59,697 nt of DNA from Pusillimonas noertemannii. GTDB taxonomy: Bacteria > Pseudomonadota > Gammaproteobacteria > Burkholderiales > Burkholderiaceae_B. The stretch lies in contig NZ_QEKO01000006.1 of assembly GCF_003096595.1 (NCBI RefSeq), positions 1 through 59,697 of the forward strand. The letters are read 5' to 3'. The translations under genes and the position numbers were made by a program. Under the pieces are notes generated by a model. That model was not told the origin of the DNA. It was given only the letters and a program-made list of their open reading frames with translations, and did no database searches. Below, piece by piece: positions 19,061 to 28,391 of this stretch. Numbering within the stretch: position 1 is the first letter of the stretch; each line of letters starts with the position of its first letter.

Positions 19061-19243
19061 ATCATCAAGGGGCAACAACCGCCCGGGGCTGCATTAGCGG
19101 CCCGGCGCGGCACCTGATTCCACGCAGCGCTTGCGTGCGGCGCAATGGTGAAACGGTTCTTATCCCGGCGCAAGGCGGCATCCCGGGCAATGGCAGCACT
19201 CATGGACACGGCGGCGGCCAAGCCGCCGCACAAAGGAGGGTGT

Positions 19244-20302
19244 ATGAGCTGGACTGACTGGAGGCGGCGTATTGCCGTGGGCCTGGTGGCGGCGCTGGCG
19301 GGCTGGCCCGCCCTGGCACAGGAAAAAACCGACGTCTCGCTGGCGCAATACCAGGGTGCCGACAGGGCGGCCCGGATAGAGGCCGAGGCAAAGAAAGAGG
19401 GCACGCTCACGCTTTACACGAGCCTGGCGGAAAAGAACATCCGCGCCCTGGTCGATCCATTCGAAGAAAAATACGGTGTCAAGGTGGTGGTGTGGCGCGC
19501 GGGCCAGAGCCGGGTGCTGCAGCGCATAATCACCGAGGCTAGCGCCGGCCGGTATGAGGTCGATGCCATACACATGGGCTCGCCCGAGCTCGAGGCGCTG
19601 CAGCGGGAAAAAATACTGCGGCGCGTGGATTCGCCGGTGTTCGGTCAACTGCTGGAAGGGCTGGTGCCCGAGCACCATGAATGGGCGCCCACCATACTTC
19701 AGGTCTACGTGCAGGCCTACAACACCGATCAAGTCAAGAAAGCAGAACTGCCCCAAAGCTACGAAGACCTGCTCGACCCCAAGTGGAAGGGCAAGCTGGG
19801 CATCGAGGCCAAGGCCTGGCCCTGGTATGCCGCGCTGGTGCGCCGGCTGGGCGAGGAAAAAGGCATTGCCCTGTTCAACGACATCGTCGAGAAAAACGGC
19901 ATCTCCGTTCGCCACGGCACTTCGCTGCTGAACAACATGGTGGTGGCGGGCGAGGTGCCCCTGGCGCTGACGATATACAGCCACATGCCGAAGGCCTCGA
20001 AAGAAAAGGGCGCGGCCATAGACTGGTTCACGCTGAGCCCCACCATCGCCCGCGCCAACGGCGTGGCGATAGCCCGCAATGCCAAGCATCCCAATGCGGC
20101 CCTGCTGTTCTACGAGTACATGCTGTCGGCCGAAGGCGCGCAAAAGCACTTTGTCGCCATGGACTACGTGCCGACCAATACGCAGCTGGAATCGCCGCTT
20201 CCCAATGTCAAGTTTGCGCTGGTCGACCCCGAGACCGTGCTCGAGGAAGTGGACAAGTGGACCGGGCTGTTCGACGAGACCTTTGTGAAGCGCGCGGACT
20301 AG
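19244..20302 (+). CDS. ABC transporter periplasmic solute-binding protein (1 of tandem pair)
   Basis: 352-residue extracellular solute-binding protein of the Fbp/family 1-like group. ATG at 19244 has the strong Shine-Dalgarno AAAGGAGGG; the upstream part of the open frame is untranslated leader. A Sec signal peptide ends at PALAQ (about residue 25). Mature motifs: GTLTLYTSLAEKNIRALVDPFEEKYGVKV and YEDLLDPKWKGKLG. The adjacent Tyr-Tyr pair used by iron-binding FbpA proteins is not seen, so the ligand is probably not Fe3+ itself. First gene of a likely four-gene operon; the nearest permease/ATPase genes are 35 kb away at 55-58 kb. Confidence 0.85.
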   Translation: MSWTDWRRRIAVGLVAALAGWPALAQEKTDVSLAQYQGADRAARIEAEAKKEGTLTLYTSLAEKNIRALVDPFEEKYGVKVVVWRAGQSRVLQRIITEASAGRYEVDAIHMGSPELEALQREKILRRVDSPVFGQLLEGLVPEHHEWAPTILQVYVQAYNTDQVKKAELPQSYEDLLDPKWKGKLGIEAKAWPWYAALVRRLGEEKGIALFNDIVEKNGISVRHGTSLLNNMVVAGEVPLALTIYSHMPKASKEKGAAIDWFTLSPTIARANGVAIARNAKHPNAALLFYEYMLSAEGAQKHFVAMDYVPTNTQLESPLPNVKFALVDPETVLEEVDKWTGLFDETFVKRAD

Positions 20303-20362
20303 AGCTTGCCGGCGCGGCGGCCGCCCTTGTCGCGGCCTCTCGCCAAGCGGAGGAGGATGACT

Positions 20363-21415
20363 ATGATGAAATGGATTCCGTATATAGCGGGCGCTTGCCT
20401 GGCGGCGGCCCTGGCCGCGCCAGTGCTGGCGCAGGACGCAGACGCTTCGCTGCTGCAGTACCAGGGCCCCGACCGCCAGGAAAAACTGCTCGAGGCCGCG
20501 CGGGCCGAGGGCGAGATCATGTTCTATACGACGCTGGCCGAGAAAAACCTGCGCGCGCTGATCGATCCCTTTGAAAAGAAATACGGCATCAAGGTCGACG
20601 TATGGCGGGCCGGCACCAGCCGGGTGCTGCAGAGGGCCGTCAGCGAGGCCGCGGCGGGACGCCACGAAGTCGACGTCTTTCATTTCGGCTCGCCCCAGCT
20701 CGAGGCGCTGTATCGCGAGAAACTGTTGCAGCCGGTCGAGTCGCCGCTGTTCGAGCAACTGGCGGAAGGCTCGCTGCCCGAGCACAAGCAATGGGCGCCG
20801 ACGGTGTTCCAGGTCTACGTGCAGGCCTACAACACCGACAAGATCAAGAAGGAAGAGCTTCCCAAAAGCTATGAAGACCTGCTCGACCCCAAATGGAAGG
20901 GCAAGCTGGGCGTGGAGAGCGAATCGTGGATGTGGTATGCGGCCCTGATGAAGCGCATGGGCGAAGACAAGGGCCGCGCGCTTTTCAGCGAGATCGTGAA
21001 GCGCAACGGCATGTCGCAGCGCTACGGATATTCGCTGGTGAACAACATGGTGGTGGCGGGCGAGGTGCCTCTGGCGCTGACCGTATACAGCCATATGCCC
21101 ATCGCCGCCAAAGAGCGCGGCGCACCCATCGACTCCTTCGTGCTGGAGCCCGCCATTGCCCGCGCCAACGGCGTGGCCATAGCCCGCCACGCCAGCCACC
21201 CCAACGCGGCCCTGCTCTTCTACGAATACATGCTGTCGGCCGATGGCGCGCAGGGCGTGTTCGCATCCATGGATTATGTCCCTGCCAATACCAAGCTGCC
21301 CTCTCCCCTGCCGGGCCTGCGCCTGGGCCTGGTGGATCCGGTGTCGGCGCTGGACGAGGTGGACAAGTGGACGGGGCAGTTCAGGGAGGTTTTCGGACAG
21401 GGCCCGGCGCATTGA
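20363..21415 (+). CDS. ABC transporter periplasmic solute-binding protein (2 of tandem pair)
   Basis: 350-residue paralogue of the preceding gene, similar along its whole length (e.g. EKNLRALIDPFEKKYGIKVDVWRAG, YEDLLDPKWKGKLGVES). AGGAGG at 20351-20356 is 6 bp from ATG 20363 and favours that start over ATG 20357. Signal peptide ends near PVLAQ. The tandem duplication suggests related but different ligands, or dosage. Divergence lies mainly around the C-terminal lobe. It is 60 bp from its partner and 55 bp from the aldehyde dehydrogenase gene. Confidence 0.85.
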   Translation: MMKWIPYIAGACLAAALAAPVLAQDADASLLQYQGPDRQEKLLEAARAEGEIMFYTTLAEKNLRALIDPFEKKYGIKVDVWRAGTSRVLQRAVSEAAAGRHEVDVFHFGSPQLEALYREKLLQPVESPLFEQLAEGSLPEHKQWAPTVFQVYVQAYNTDKIKKEELPKSYEDLLDPKWKGKLGVESESWMWYAALMKRMGEDKGRALFSEIVKRNGMSQRYGYSLVNNMVVAGEVPLALTVYSHMPIAAKERGAPIDSFVLEPAIARANGVAIARHASHPNAALLFYEYMLSADGAQGVFASMDYVPANTKLPSPLPGLRLGLVDPVSALDEVDKWTGQFREVFGQGPAH

Positions 21416-21470
21416 CGGGCATGGGTGCGCCCCTGTGGCGCACCGAACATTGAAAAACGGAGGCAATAGA

Positions 21471-22961
21471 GTGAATCTGGCAGACGGTTTTGCGGCACAG
21501 GTGCTAAGCCGGGCCCGGGAAGAAACCCAGGACTGGAAAATGTTGATCAACAATGAATGGGTGGCGGCCCGCTCGGGCGCCACCATGGCTTCGGTCAATC
21601 CGGCCTACGACGAGGAGATCGCCCGGGTGCCCGCGGGCGGTGCGGAAGACATCGAGCTGGCCGTGCGTGCGGCCAAGGCGGCTTTTCCGGCCTGGAGCCG
21701 GCTGCATGTGGACGAGCGCGCCGCATACTGCAAGCGCTTCGCCCAAGCCCTGCGCGCCGAGGCGCGCGAATTCGGCATGCTCGACGCGATAGACAGCGGC
21801 AATCCCTTCCTGGCCATGGTGGACGACGCCAAGAAGGGCGCCTCGCTGCATGACTTCTTCGCCGGCCTGGGCATGGAGATCAAGGGCGAGACCATACCCA
21901 CGCCCGGCGGCGGGCTCGACTACACGCGGCTGCAGCCTTTTGGCGTAGTGGGCCGCATCATTCCCTTCAATCATCCGATCTCCTTCGGCGCGGGCAAGCT
22001 GGCGCCCGCCCTCATTGCGGGCAACACGGTGGTGCTGAAGCCGGCCGATCAGACGCCGCTGTCGGCCTTGTGGCTGGGCAAGCTGGTGCGCGAGTGCTTC
22101 CCGCCCGGCGTGGTCAACATCGTCACGGGCGACGGCCCCGAATGCGGCGGAGCGCTGGTGGCGCACAAGGATGTGCGCCGCATCGCCTTCACGGGAAGCG
22201 TGGAGACGGGCCGGGCCATTACCCGGCAGGCGGGCATCAAGACGCTCAGCCTCGAGCTGGGCGGCAAGAACCCGCTCGTCATCTACCCTGACGTGGACAT
22301 CGAGAAGGTGGCCGCCGCCGCCGTGGCGGGCATGAACTTCACCCGTTCCCAGGGACAGTCCTGCGGTTCCAACTCGCGCGTCTTCGTCCACGCATCCATC
22401 AAGAAGGACTTCATGGATGCCGTGGTGGCCCTGACCGACCGGATCGCCGTGGGGCTGCCCGAGCTCGAGGCGACTCAGATGGGGCCGGTGGTGACCCGAC
22501 GCCATTACGAGCGGGTCATGAGTTATATCGAGGCGGGACGCCAAGAGGGGGCCCGCGTGGTGCGGGGCGGCGGCCATGCGCCCGGCGAGGCGCTGCGCAA
22601 GGGCTGCTTCGTCGACGTCACGGTCTTCGACCAGGTGCGTCACGGCATGAAGATAGAGCAGGAGGAAATCTTCGGCCCGGTCATGAGCGTGCTGGAATGG
22701 ACCGACGAGGCCACGATGCTCGAAGAGGTCAACGACAGCGAATACGGCCTGTGCGCCAACATCTGGACCAACGACATCTCGACCGGCCTGCGCATGGCCG
22801 ACGCTGTGGAGTGCGGCTATGTGTGGGTCAACGGCCACGGCGGGAAACGCTACAAGGGCGCGCCCTTCGGCGGATTCAAGAACAGCGGCATCGGACGCGA
22901 GCACTCGCTGGAAGAGCTGCTGAGCTATACCCAGGTCAAGAACATCAACGTTACTTTCTGA
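21471..22961 (+). CDS. NAD(P)-dependent aldehyde dehydrogenase
   Basis: 496-residue ALDH-superfamily enzyme oxidising an aldehyde to an acid. GTG at 21471 is chosen because an AAACGGAGG Shine-Dalgarno stands before it and the family N-terminus begins there (VNLADGF...MLINNEWVAARSG). Catalytic features: IIPFNHP Asn, cofactor GSVETGR, general-base Glu in LSLELGGKNP and nucleophile Cys in SQGQSCGSNSRV. It is followed 8 bp later by a ThDP decarboxylase-like gene, a pairing that suggests 2-oxo acid to aldehyde to acid, as in the mandelate/benzoylformate pathway. Confidence 0.9.
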   Translation: MNLADGFAAQVLSRAREETQDWKMLINNEWVAARSGATMASVNPAYDEEIARVPAGGAEDIELAVRAAKAAFPAWSRLHVDERAAYCKRFAQALRAEAREFGMLDAIDSGNPFLAMVDDAKKGASLHDFFAGLGMEIKGETIPTPGGGLDYTRLQPFGVVGRIIPFNHPISFGAGKLAPALIAGNTVVLKPADQTPLSALWLGKLVRECFPPGVVNIVTGDGPECGGALVAHKDVRRIAFTGSVETGRAITRQAGIKTLSLELGGKNPLVIYPDVDIEKVAAAAVAGMNFTRSQGQSCGSNSRVFVHASIKKDFMDAVVALTDRIAVGLPELEATQMGPVVTRRHYERVMSYIEAGRQEGARVVRGGGHAPGEALRKGCFVDVTVFDQVRHGMKIEQEEIFGPVMSVLEWTDEATMLEEVNDSEYGLCANIWTNDISTGLRMADAVECGYVWVNGHGGKRYKGAPFGGFKNSGIGREHSLEELLSYTQVKNINVTF

Positions 22962-22969
22962 GCGATCGC

Positions 22970-24745
22970 ATGAGTGTGCCAAACGACGCGGACAAGCGCC
23001 TGACCTCCCGACGTTACGGGTCGGACTTTATCGTCGACATATTGCGTCAATACAAGATGCCGTACGCCGCCTTCAACCCCGGTGCATCGTTTCGCGGCAT
23101 CCATGATTCTTTGGTGAACTACCTGGGCAACGAGTCGCCGGAGTTCCTCGAATGCATGCACGAAGAGATCTCGGTGGCCATCGCGCACGGCTATGCGCGC
23201 TCTACCGGCAAGCCCATGGCGGCCATCCTGCACAATGTGGTGGGCCTGCAGCATGCCACAATGGCCATCTACAATGCCTGGTGCGACCGCATTCCCATCA
23301 TCCTGCTGGGTGGCACCGGCCCGATGTCCTACACCAAGCGGCGTCCGGGCAGCGACTGGGTGCATACCGCGCTGGTCCAGGGCAACCTCATTCGCGACTT
23401 CGTCAAATGGGACGATCAACCCGACGACCTGGACAGCACGCCCGAGTCGTTCGCGCGTGCCTACCAGACGGCCATGACCCATCCGCAAGGACCGGTCTAC
23501 ATCTGCTACGACGCGCAGATCCAGGAAGAAGAGCCCGAGGCGTTTCCCCAGTTGCCGGACCCTTCGAAGTTTCTGCCGCCCGAGCCGGCGGCCGCAAGCC
23601 CCGAGACTGTCCAGCGCATGGCGCAGGCCCTGGTCGACGCCAAGGCGCCGGTCATCGTGGCCGACCGCATGGGTCGTTCGCACGTCGCTTTCGACGCCCT
23701 GCTGCGCCTGGCCGATCTATTGAGCATTCCCGTGCTCGACCAGGGAAATCGCCACAATTTTCCGACCCGGCATCCCTTGTTCCTGGTCGACTCGTCGGAA
23801 AAGGTGCTGGCCGAAGCCGACTTCGTGCTGGCCCTCGATGCCATGGACCTTTACGGCGCCCTGCACACCGTCAATCGCCTTACACGGGAGACGTGCCCCA
23901 TGTACAAGCCGGGCACGCGTATCGCCCACGTGACGCTGGACGGCTATGCGGTGCGAAGCTGGAGCCAGGATTTCCGCCGCCTGCAGGAAACCGACGACTC
24001 CATCGCGGCGGACACTGAGAGCTTTGTTCCCGCTTTGCTGCAGGCTTGCCAGGCATTGGTGGAAGGCAGTGGCGATGTGGCGAAGGCGGCCCGGGAAAGG
24101 CTGGCCAAATGGAGCGCTCACAGCGAAGAGCTGCGTGCCGAATGGCGCGCCAGGGCGCAGTCGCAGAGCGGCGACGAACCTATTGCGCTGTCCACGTTTG
24201 CTTCCATTGTCTGGGACGCCATCAAGGATGAACCCTGGGTGCTGACTCAGGGTATTGCCAACGGCTGGGTCAAGCGCCTTTGGGACATCAGCCGCCCCGA
24301 CCAGTTCGTGGGCCGGTACAGCGGCGGCGGCCTGGGCTACGGCATGGGCGCTTCGCTGGGTGTCACGCTGGCCAACCCGGGCCGGCTGTGCGTCAATCTG
24401 CAGGGCGACGGCGATTTCCTGTTCACGCCCACGGCGTTGTGGACGGCGGCGCATCATGGGATACCGCTGCTGACGATCATCATGAACAACCGCAGTTACT
24501 ACAACTCCGAGGAGCATGGCGAGAAGATTGCGGCGCACCGGAAGCGGCCGGTAGAGAATGCGGGGCTGGGGACGCGCATTGTGAATCCGGATGTCGATTA
24601 TGCGACGATGGCGCGTTCGATGGGGGTGTTCGGCGAGGGTCCGATCGCCCGCGCGACGGATCTGCCCGAGGCGCTGGCGCGGGCGATTGCCGAGGTGAAG
24701 CAGGGGCGGCCGGCGGTGGTGGAGGTTAGAACGCAGAATCGGTAA
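22970..24745 (+). CDS. Thiamine-diphosphate enzyme, acetolactate synthase / benzoylformate decarboxylase-like
   Basis: 591-residue ThDP enzyme with all three domains: N-terminal PYR domain carrying the catalytic Glu in ECMHEEISVAIAHGYAR, a central domain, and a C-terminal PP domain with the GDG...NN motif (LQGDGDFLFTPTALWTAAHHGIPLLTIIMNN). It most resembles 2-oxo-acid decarboxylases and related carboligases; the exact substrate is not predictable. Its ATG is 8 bp after the ALDH stop, which argues for coupled translation. I read it as making the aldehyde that the ALDH consumes. Confidence 0.8.
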   Translation: MSVPNDADKRLTSRRYGSDFIVDILRQYKMPYAAFNPGASFRGIHDSLVNYLGNESPEFLECMHEEISVAIAHGYARSTGKPMAAILHNVVGLQHATMAIYNAWCDRIPIILLGGTGPMSYTKRRPGSDWVHTALVQGNLIRDFVKWDDQPDDLDSTPESFARAYQTAMTHPQGPVYICYDAQIQEEEPEAFPQLPDPSKFLPPEPAAASPETVQRMAQALVDAKAPVIVADRMGRSHVAFDALLRLADLLSIPVLDQGNRHNFPTRHPLFLVDSSEKVLAEADFVLALDAMDLYGALHTVNRLTRETCPMYKPGTRIAHVTLDGYAVRSWSQDFRRLQETDDSIAADTESFVPALLQACQALVEGSGDVAKAARERLAKWSAHSEELRAEWRARAQSQSGDEPIALSTFASIVWDAIKDEPWVLTQGIANGWVKRLWDISRPDQFVGRYSGGGLGYGMGASLGVTLANPGRLCVNLQGDGDFLFTPTALWTAAHHGIPLLTIIMNNRSYYNSEEHGEKIAAHRKRPVENAGLGTRIVNPDVDYATMARSMGVFGEGPIARATDLPEALARAIAEVKQGRPAVVEVRTQNR

Positions 24746-24844
24746 AGAATAGTAAAGGCCGTGCCGGGATGCGCGATTTGGGGGTGGGAAAGCGGCGAAC
24801 TGCTTTACACTTCAGATTGTCCCGACAACTCGAGATTGCGGCTC

Positions 24845-25462
24845 ATGAAACGATTCCTGCTTCTTCTTCTGGCCCCCGTGCTGGCGATGTTCCTGACGGG
24901 CTGTGGCTATAACGAAATCCAGCGGCTCGATGAGCAGGTGAAGGCGGCCTGGTCGCAGGTGCTCAACCAGTACGAGCGCCGCGCCGAACTGGTGCCCAAG
25001 CTGGTGAACTCGGTGAATGCCTACATGGTGAACGAGCGCACGGTGCTCACCGAGGTTACCGAGGCGCGTGCAAAGGTGGGCAGCGTGCAGGTCAGTGTCG
25101 ACGACCTGGACAATCCCGAGCTGATGGCCAGGTTCACGCAGGCGCAAAGCCAGTTGTCCTCGGCGCTGTCGCGGCTCATTGCGGTGTCCGAGAATTATCC
25201 GCAGCTTAAAAGCGACGGCTTGTTCCGCGACCTGATGACGCAGCTCGAGGGCACCGAGAACCGCATTGCCACCGAACGCGGGCGTTTCGTGCAGGCGGTG
25301 CAGGCGTACAACGTGTATATCAGGCAGTTCCCCACTGTCATCACGGCCAAGATCTTCGGCTACGACGTCAAGCAGAACTACGGGGTCGACCGGCAGGGCG
25401 AGATCATGCGCGACCCCGAGGTGAAGTTCGACGTGCCGGCGCCGGCCGGCGCGAACGGGTAG
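24845..25462 (+). CDS. lemA: LemA-family lipoprotein
   Basis: 205-residue LemA protein. The start at ATG 24845 gives a lipoprotein signal with lipobox LTGC (Cys about residue 20). It is followed by the long helical LemA region: YNEIQRLDEQVKAAWSQVLNQYERRAELVPKLVNSVNAYM. LemA proteins are envelope-associated with poorly defined roles and are often encoded with TPM-domain proteins, as here. The start lies 99 bp after the ThDP gene stop, without an operator motif between, so it probably has its own promoter. Confidence 0.88.
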   Translation: MKRFLLLLLAPVLAMFLTGCGYNEIQRLDEQVKAAWSQVLNQYERRAELVPKLVNSVNAYMVNERTVLTEVTEARAKVGSVQVSVDDLDNPELMARFTQAQSQLSSALSRLIAVSENYPQLKSDGLFRDLMTQLEGTENRIATERGRFVQAVQAYNVYIRQFPTVITAKIFGYDVKQNYGVDRQGEIMRDPEVKFDVPAPAGANG

Positions 25463-25466
25463 CGTC

Positions 25467-26414
25467 GTGTCCACGCATCCGGCGCCTGCGGCGGGTCTGT
25501 GCCTGGGCCGGGCGCTGAATGCCTGGCGGGCGGGGTACTGGCTGCTGCTTGCGGGCGTATTGGCCTTGCTGGCGATGGCGCCGCCGGCATTCGGCCAGCA
25601 GGCCGCCATTCCCGAATTGAAGCAGCGGGTGACCGACACCACGGACACGCTCGATGCCGCCACGCAAAGCCGACTTACCCAGATTCTGGCCGACCTCGAG
25701 CAGCGCAAGGGGGCGCAGATTGCCGTCCTGATGATACCGACCACGGGGCAGGAAGACATCGCGCAATATGCGGTGCGGGCTTTCGAGCAGTGGCGGTTGG
25801 GCCGCGAGAAGGTCGACGACGGCATTCTCTTCTTGGTGGCCAAGGACGACCGCCGCCTGCGCATCGAAGTGGGCTACGGGCTGGAAGGCGCCGTGCCCGA
25901 CCTGCTGGCGGGCCGCATCATACGCGAGCAGGTGGCGCCGCGCTTTCAGCAGGGCGACTTTGCCGGCGGGGTCGAGGCGGGCGTGAACAGCCTTGTTTCG
26001 CTGGTCGAGGGCGAAGATCTGCCGCCGCCGGCGGCGGCCGAAGAATCGTCGGGTGGCGAAGATACTTTCGGCGTTCTCGTCATGCTGGTCATCATGGCTA
26101 CTGTGCTGCCTCCCGTCGTTGCGGTGGCGGGCGCGGCCCTGCTCATCTATTTTGTGTTCGGCAGCGTGGTGTTCGCCGTGCTGGCGGGCATGGCGGCCTT
26201 TCTGCTTAGCCTGGCGGGCCGCGCCCTTCGGGTGCGGGGCAGTGGCGCACGGGCTTCGCGGCGCGGCGGCGTCATCGGCGGTCTGGGCGGGATGGCCGGC
26301 GGTGGCGGGTTTGGCCGCGGCGGCGGTTTCGGCGGCGGTGGCGGCTTCGGGGGAGGCGGCTTTGGCGGGGGCGGAGGCTCCAGCGGCGGAGGCGGCGCCT
26401 CGGGAAGCTGGTAA
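25467..26414 (+). CDS. TPM-domain membrane protein (YgcG-like)
   Basis: 315-residue protein starting with GTG at 25467, 4 bp after the lemA stop. A hydrophobic signal/anchor (about residues 27-45) is followed by a TPM domain (VTDTTDTLDAATQSRLTQILADLEQRKGAQIAVLMIPTTGQ..., about 55-185), two C-terminal membrane helices (about 208-255) and a Gly/Phe-rich tail with many GGGFGG repeats ending SGGGGASGSW. This layout matches proteins encoded next to lemA. The function is uncertain; some family members are phosphatases or photosystem assembly factors. Confidence 0.82.
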   Translation: MSTHPAPAAGLCLGRALNAWRAGYWLLLAGVLALLAMAPPAFGQQAAIPELKQRVTDTTDTLDAATQSRLTQILADLEQRKGAQIAVLMIPTTGQEDIAQYAVRAFEQWRLGREKVDDGILFLVAKDDRRLRIEVGYGLEGAVPDLLAGRIIREQVAPRFQQGDFAGGVEAGVNSLVSLVEGEDLPPPAAAEESSGGEDTFGVLVMLVIMATVLPPVVAVAGAALLIYFVFGSVVFAVLAGMAAFLLSLAGRALRVRGSGARASRRGGVIGGLGGMAGGGGFGRGGGFGGGGGFGGGGFGGGGGSSGGGGASGSW

Positions 26415-26470
26415 CACCGTCGCCATGCATGGCCGGGGCCAAGGCGGGTCCTAAGTACAGGAGAAAATAC

Positions 26471-26962
26471 GTGCGGGGCAGCAACTGGAAACGGCTGACG
26501 GGCTGGTCGACGATCGAGGGCCATGTGCTGCGCCAGCGGCATTTCACGCCGGCCGTGCTCGAGCGCATCGCGCAGCGCATCAGCGAATGCGAGCGCTCGC
26601 ACACGGGTGAGCTGATGCTGGCGGTAGAGGCGGTGTCGCCGGCCCACGAGCCCGACAGCCACGCCCGCGCGCTCGAGGTCTTCGGCAAGCTGCGTGTGTG
26701 GGACACGCCTGGCAACACAGGCGTGTTGCTGTACTTGGCGCTCGATAGGCGCAGCATCGAACTCATTGCCGACCGGGGCGTGGCCGCGCCCCCGGAAGCC
26801 TGGCAGGAAGTCTGCGGCCAGCTGCGTCAGCACCTGGGCCAGGGCCGCTATGTCGAAGGCATACTGGCCGCCGTCGACAGCATCGAAGCCATCTGCGCCC
26901 GCCATTGCCCGCCGTCCGACGGCAACCCCAACGAACTGCCCGACCGGCCGGTCCTGCTTTAG
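26471..26962 (+). CDS. Second TPM-domain protein
   Basis: 163-residue cytoplasmic-looking TPM protein without signal or membrane helix. I place the start at GTG 26471 because AGGAG stands 7 bp upstream (VRGSNWKRLTGW); ATG 26429 would add 14 unlikely residues. Family features include ERIAQRISECERSHTGELMLAVEAVSP and the AIDRRSIELIADRGVAA-type strand. It completes a lemA-TPM-TPM trio, 56 bp downstream of the Gly-rich TPM gene. The role is not established. Confidence 0.78.
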   Translation: MRGSNWKRLTGWSTIEGHVLRQRHFTPAVLERIAQRISECERSHTGELMLAVEAVSPAHEPDSHARALEVFGKLRVWDTPGNTGVLLYLALDRRSIELIADRGVAAPPEAWQEVCGQLRQHLGQGRYVEGILAAVDSIEAICARHCPPSDGNPNELPDRPVLL

Positions 26963-27112
26963 CGTTAACAGGCCCTCGTTCCATTTCTAGAGCAACCGTG
27001 CACTCTGTCGGCGCCTTACATCGGTAATGTCCGCGCTTTGGCTTCGTGTTCGCGATTGATTCAGAAACGGAATAAGCGTCCGTTCGCGGCATGCCGCAAC
27101 GGGCGGCACGCT

Positions 27113-28342
27113 TCAGGCGGGAGGGTCTTCGGCGGCCGGGGGACGGCCGCTTTCAGACTGGGCGGCTGCCGCCTGATCTGCCAAATCTATTTGCCGGCGC
27201 TTGTCGTACAGGGTGTTCAGCCATCCGCCCGCCAGCAGCAGGGCGGCATTGCTCCAGAAGATGGGAAACACGCCGAAGGCCGCTCCCATCGAGCCGAACA
27301 CCAGCGGTACGACGATCTGTATGAACTTGTTGACCGTCAGGCGCATGCCCAGCGCCTCGCCGGCGCGGCCCGGCGGCGAGTAGTTGTACGTAAGAATGAT
27401 GGACAGAGGCTGCCCGCAGCCCAGCGCCAGGCCCAGAATGAACGAGACCGTGGCCAGCAGAACCGGCTGCTGCAGCAGGGGGAACAGGAAATAGGTCAGG
27501 CCCGCCATCAGCAGGCAATACGTCAGGACGCGTTTCTCGGTGAAGCGCCGCGCCAGGCTGGGAAGGGCCAGGCGCACAATGAAAGCGGCGGCTGCTTGCA
27601 TGCCGATCACGATGCCGATGAAGGAAGCTGTCAGGCCGATGGCGCGTCCGTGAATGGGCATGTAGAAATTGAACAGATCGATGCCCGTCAGGATCAGGCC
27701 ACTGGTGATCAGCGTGTTGCGCAAAGCGCCGTTGGCCAGCAGGTCTTTCACTCCGCCGGCAGCGTGTTCTTTGGCGCCGGCCCCGCGCGGGGGAACCAGG
27801 CGGCCGTACACGCACAGCAGGGCGCCCGGAATCAGCACGATCCCGGCCAGGAGGGCCAGGGCGTTCGCGTAGCCCGCGTTATCTATCTGCCAGCCAACCA
27901 GCACGGGGCCAAGAAAGCCCGATATGGAAGAGCCCAGGCTGAACGTGCTGAAGTTCTTCGTTCGCGCCTGCTTGTCGCCCATCGCCCCGACGAGGTTGTG
28001 GGTGGCGACGTGGAAAAAGATGTTAGAGGTGCCCAGTATGGCCGCGCCCAGGTACAAGGCCGGCAGGGCGGGATACAGCAGGGGAATCGCGAGTCCCAGC
28101 CCCATGCCGAACGAGCCCATGATCATGGGTGGGCGCACTCCGACCCGATCGGACACGCGGCCCGCATAGACGGCCACCAGCAATGGCACGCAGGCATAGG
28201 TGGCCGCCAGTACCCCGATGGCGATCGGCCCCGCGCCGAAGTGCAGGGCGTACAGCGCCATCAGGACTTTACTGCCCTTCAGGCCGATCTGGTTCAATAC
28301 CGACAGCGTGACGGTCAGGTAGACGACCAGGACGGGATTCAA
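27113..28342 (-). CDS. Major facilitator superfamily transporter
   Basis: 409-residue MFS permease with roughly 12 hydrophobic helices and the loop 2-3 signature (YAGRVSDRVGVRPPMIMG). The frame begins at TTG 28342, preceded by AAGG; later Met codons would cut the first helix, so the rare start is preferred. It lies 49 bp downstream of the secreted hydrolase gene on the same strand and probably shares its operator-controlled promoter, so uptake or efflux of the hydrolase product is plausible. Confidence 0.83.
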   Translation of the reverse strand: MNPVLVVYLTVTLSVLNQIGLKGSKVLMALYALHFGAGPIAIGVLAATYACVPLLVAVYAGRVSDRVGVRPPMIMGSFGMGLGLAIPLLYPALPALYLGAAILGTSNIFFHVATHNLVGAMGDKQARTKNFSTFSLGSSISGFLGPVLVGWQIDNAGYANALALLAGIVLIPGALLCVYGRLVPPRGAGAKEHAAGGVKDLLANGALRNTLITSGLILTGIDLFNFYMPIHGRAIGLTASFIGIVIGMQAAAAFIVRLALPSLARRFTEKRVLTYCLLMAGLTYFLFPLLQQPVLLATVSFILGLALGCGQPLSIILTYNYSPPGRAGEALGMRLTVNKFIQIVVPLVFGSMGAAFGVFPIFWSNAALLLAGGWLNTLYDKRRQIDLADQAAAAQSESGRPPAAEDPPA

Positions 28343-28391
28343 GCGGCTGCCTTGCTGTTATAGGTGCATGTGGATGGGCCCGCGCGGTGGA

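Larger units (their letters stand above)
18703..19243. other. 541-bp region between divergent rhlE and the binding-protein operon
   Basis: No credible gene. It contains the rhlE leader, a GC-rich ~29-bp direct repeat (18921-18979), a sigma-70-like promoter for the plus-strand operon (TTGACG 18991-18996, 17 bp, TACACT 19014-19019), the operator pair at 19024-19060, and a GC-rich leader up to the binding-protein start. Confidence 0.6.

Noticed and set aside
19244-20302. Calling the binding protein a ferric-iron transporter component (FbpA)
   Set aside because: The overall architecture is Fbp-like, but the paired Tyr iron ligands are not visible and the regulatory context is catabolic rather than Fur-dependent.
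19160-21598. 812-codon minus-strand open frame across the tandem binding-protein genes
   Set aside because: It is antisense to two clear secreted binding proteins and shows the duplicated pattern of their codons, not an independent protein.
26963-27112. A further operator in the gap between the TPM gene and the MFS gene (CAGAAACGGAAT)
   Set aside because: Only one arm-like word is present, with no palindrome or paired copy, and it lies between convergent genes.
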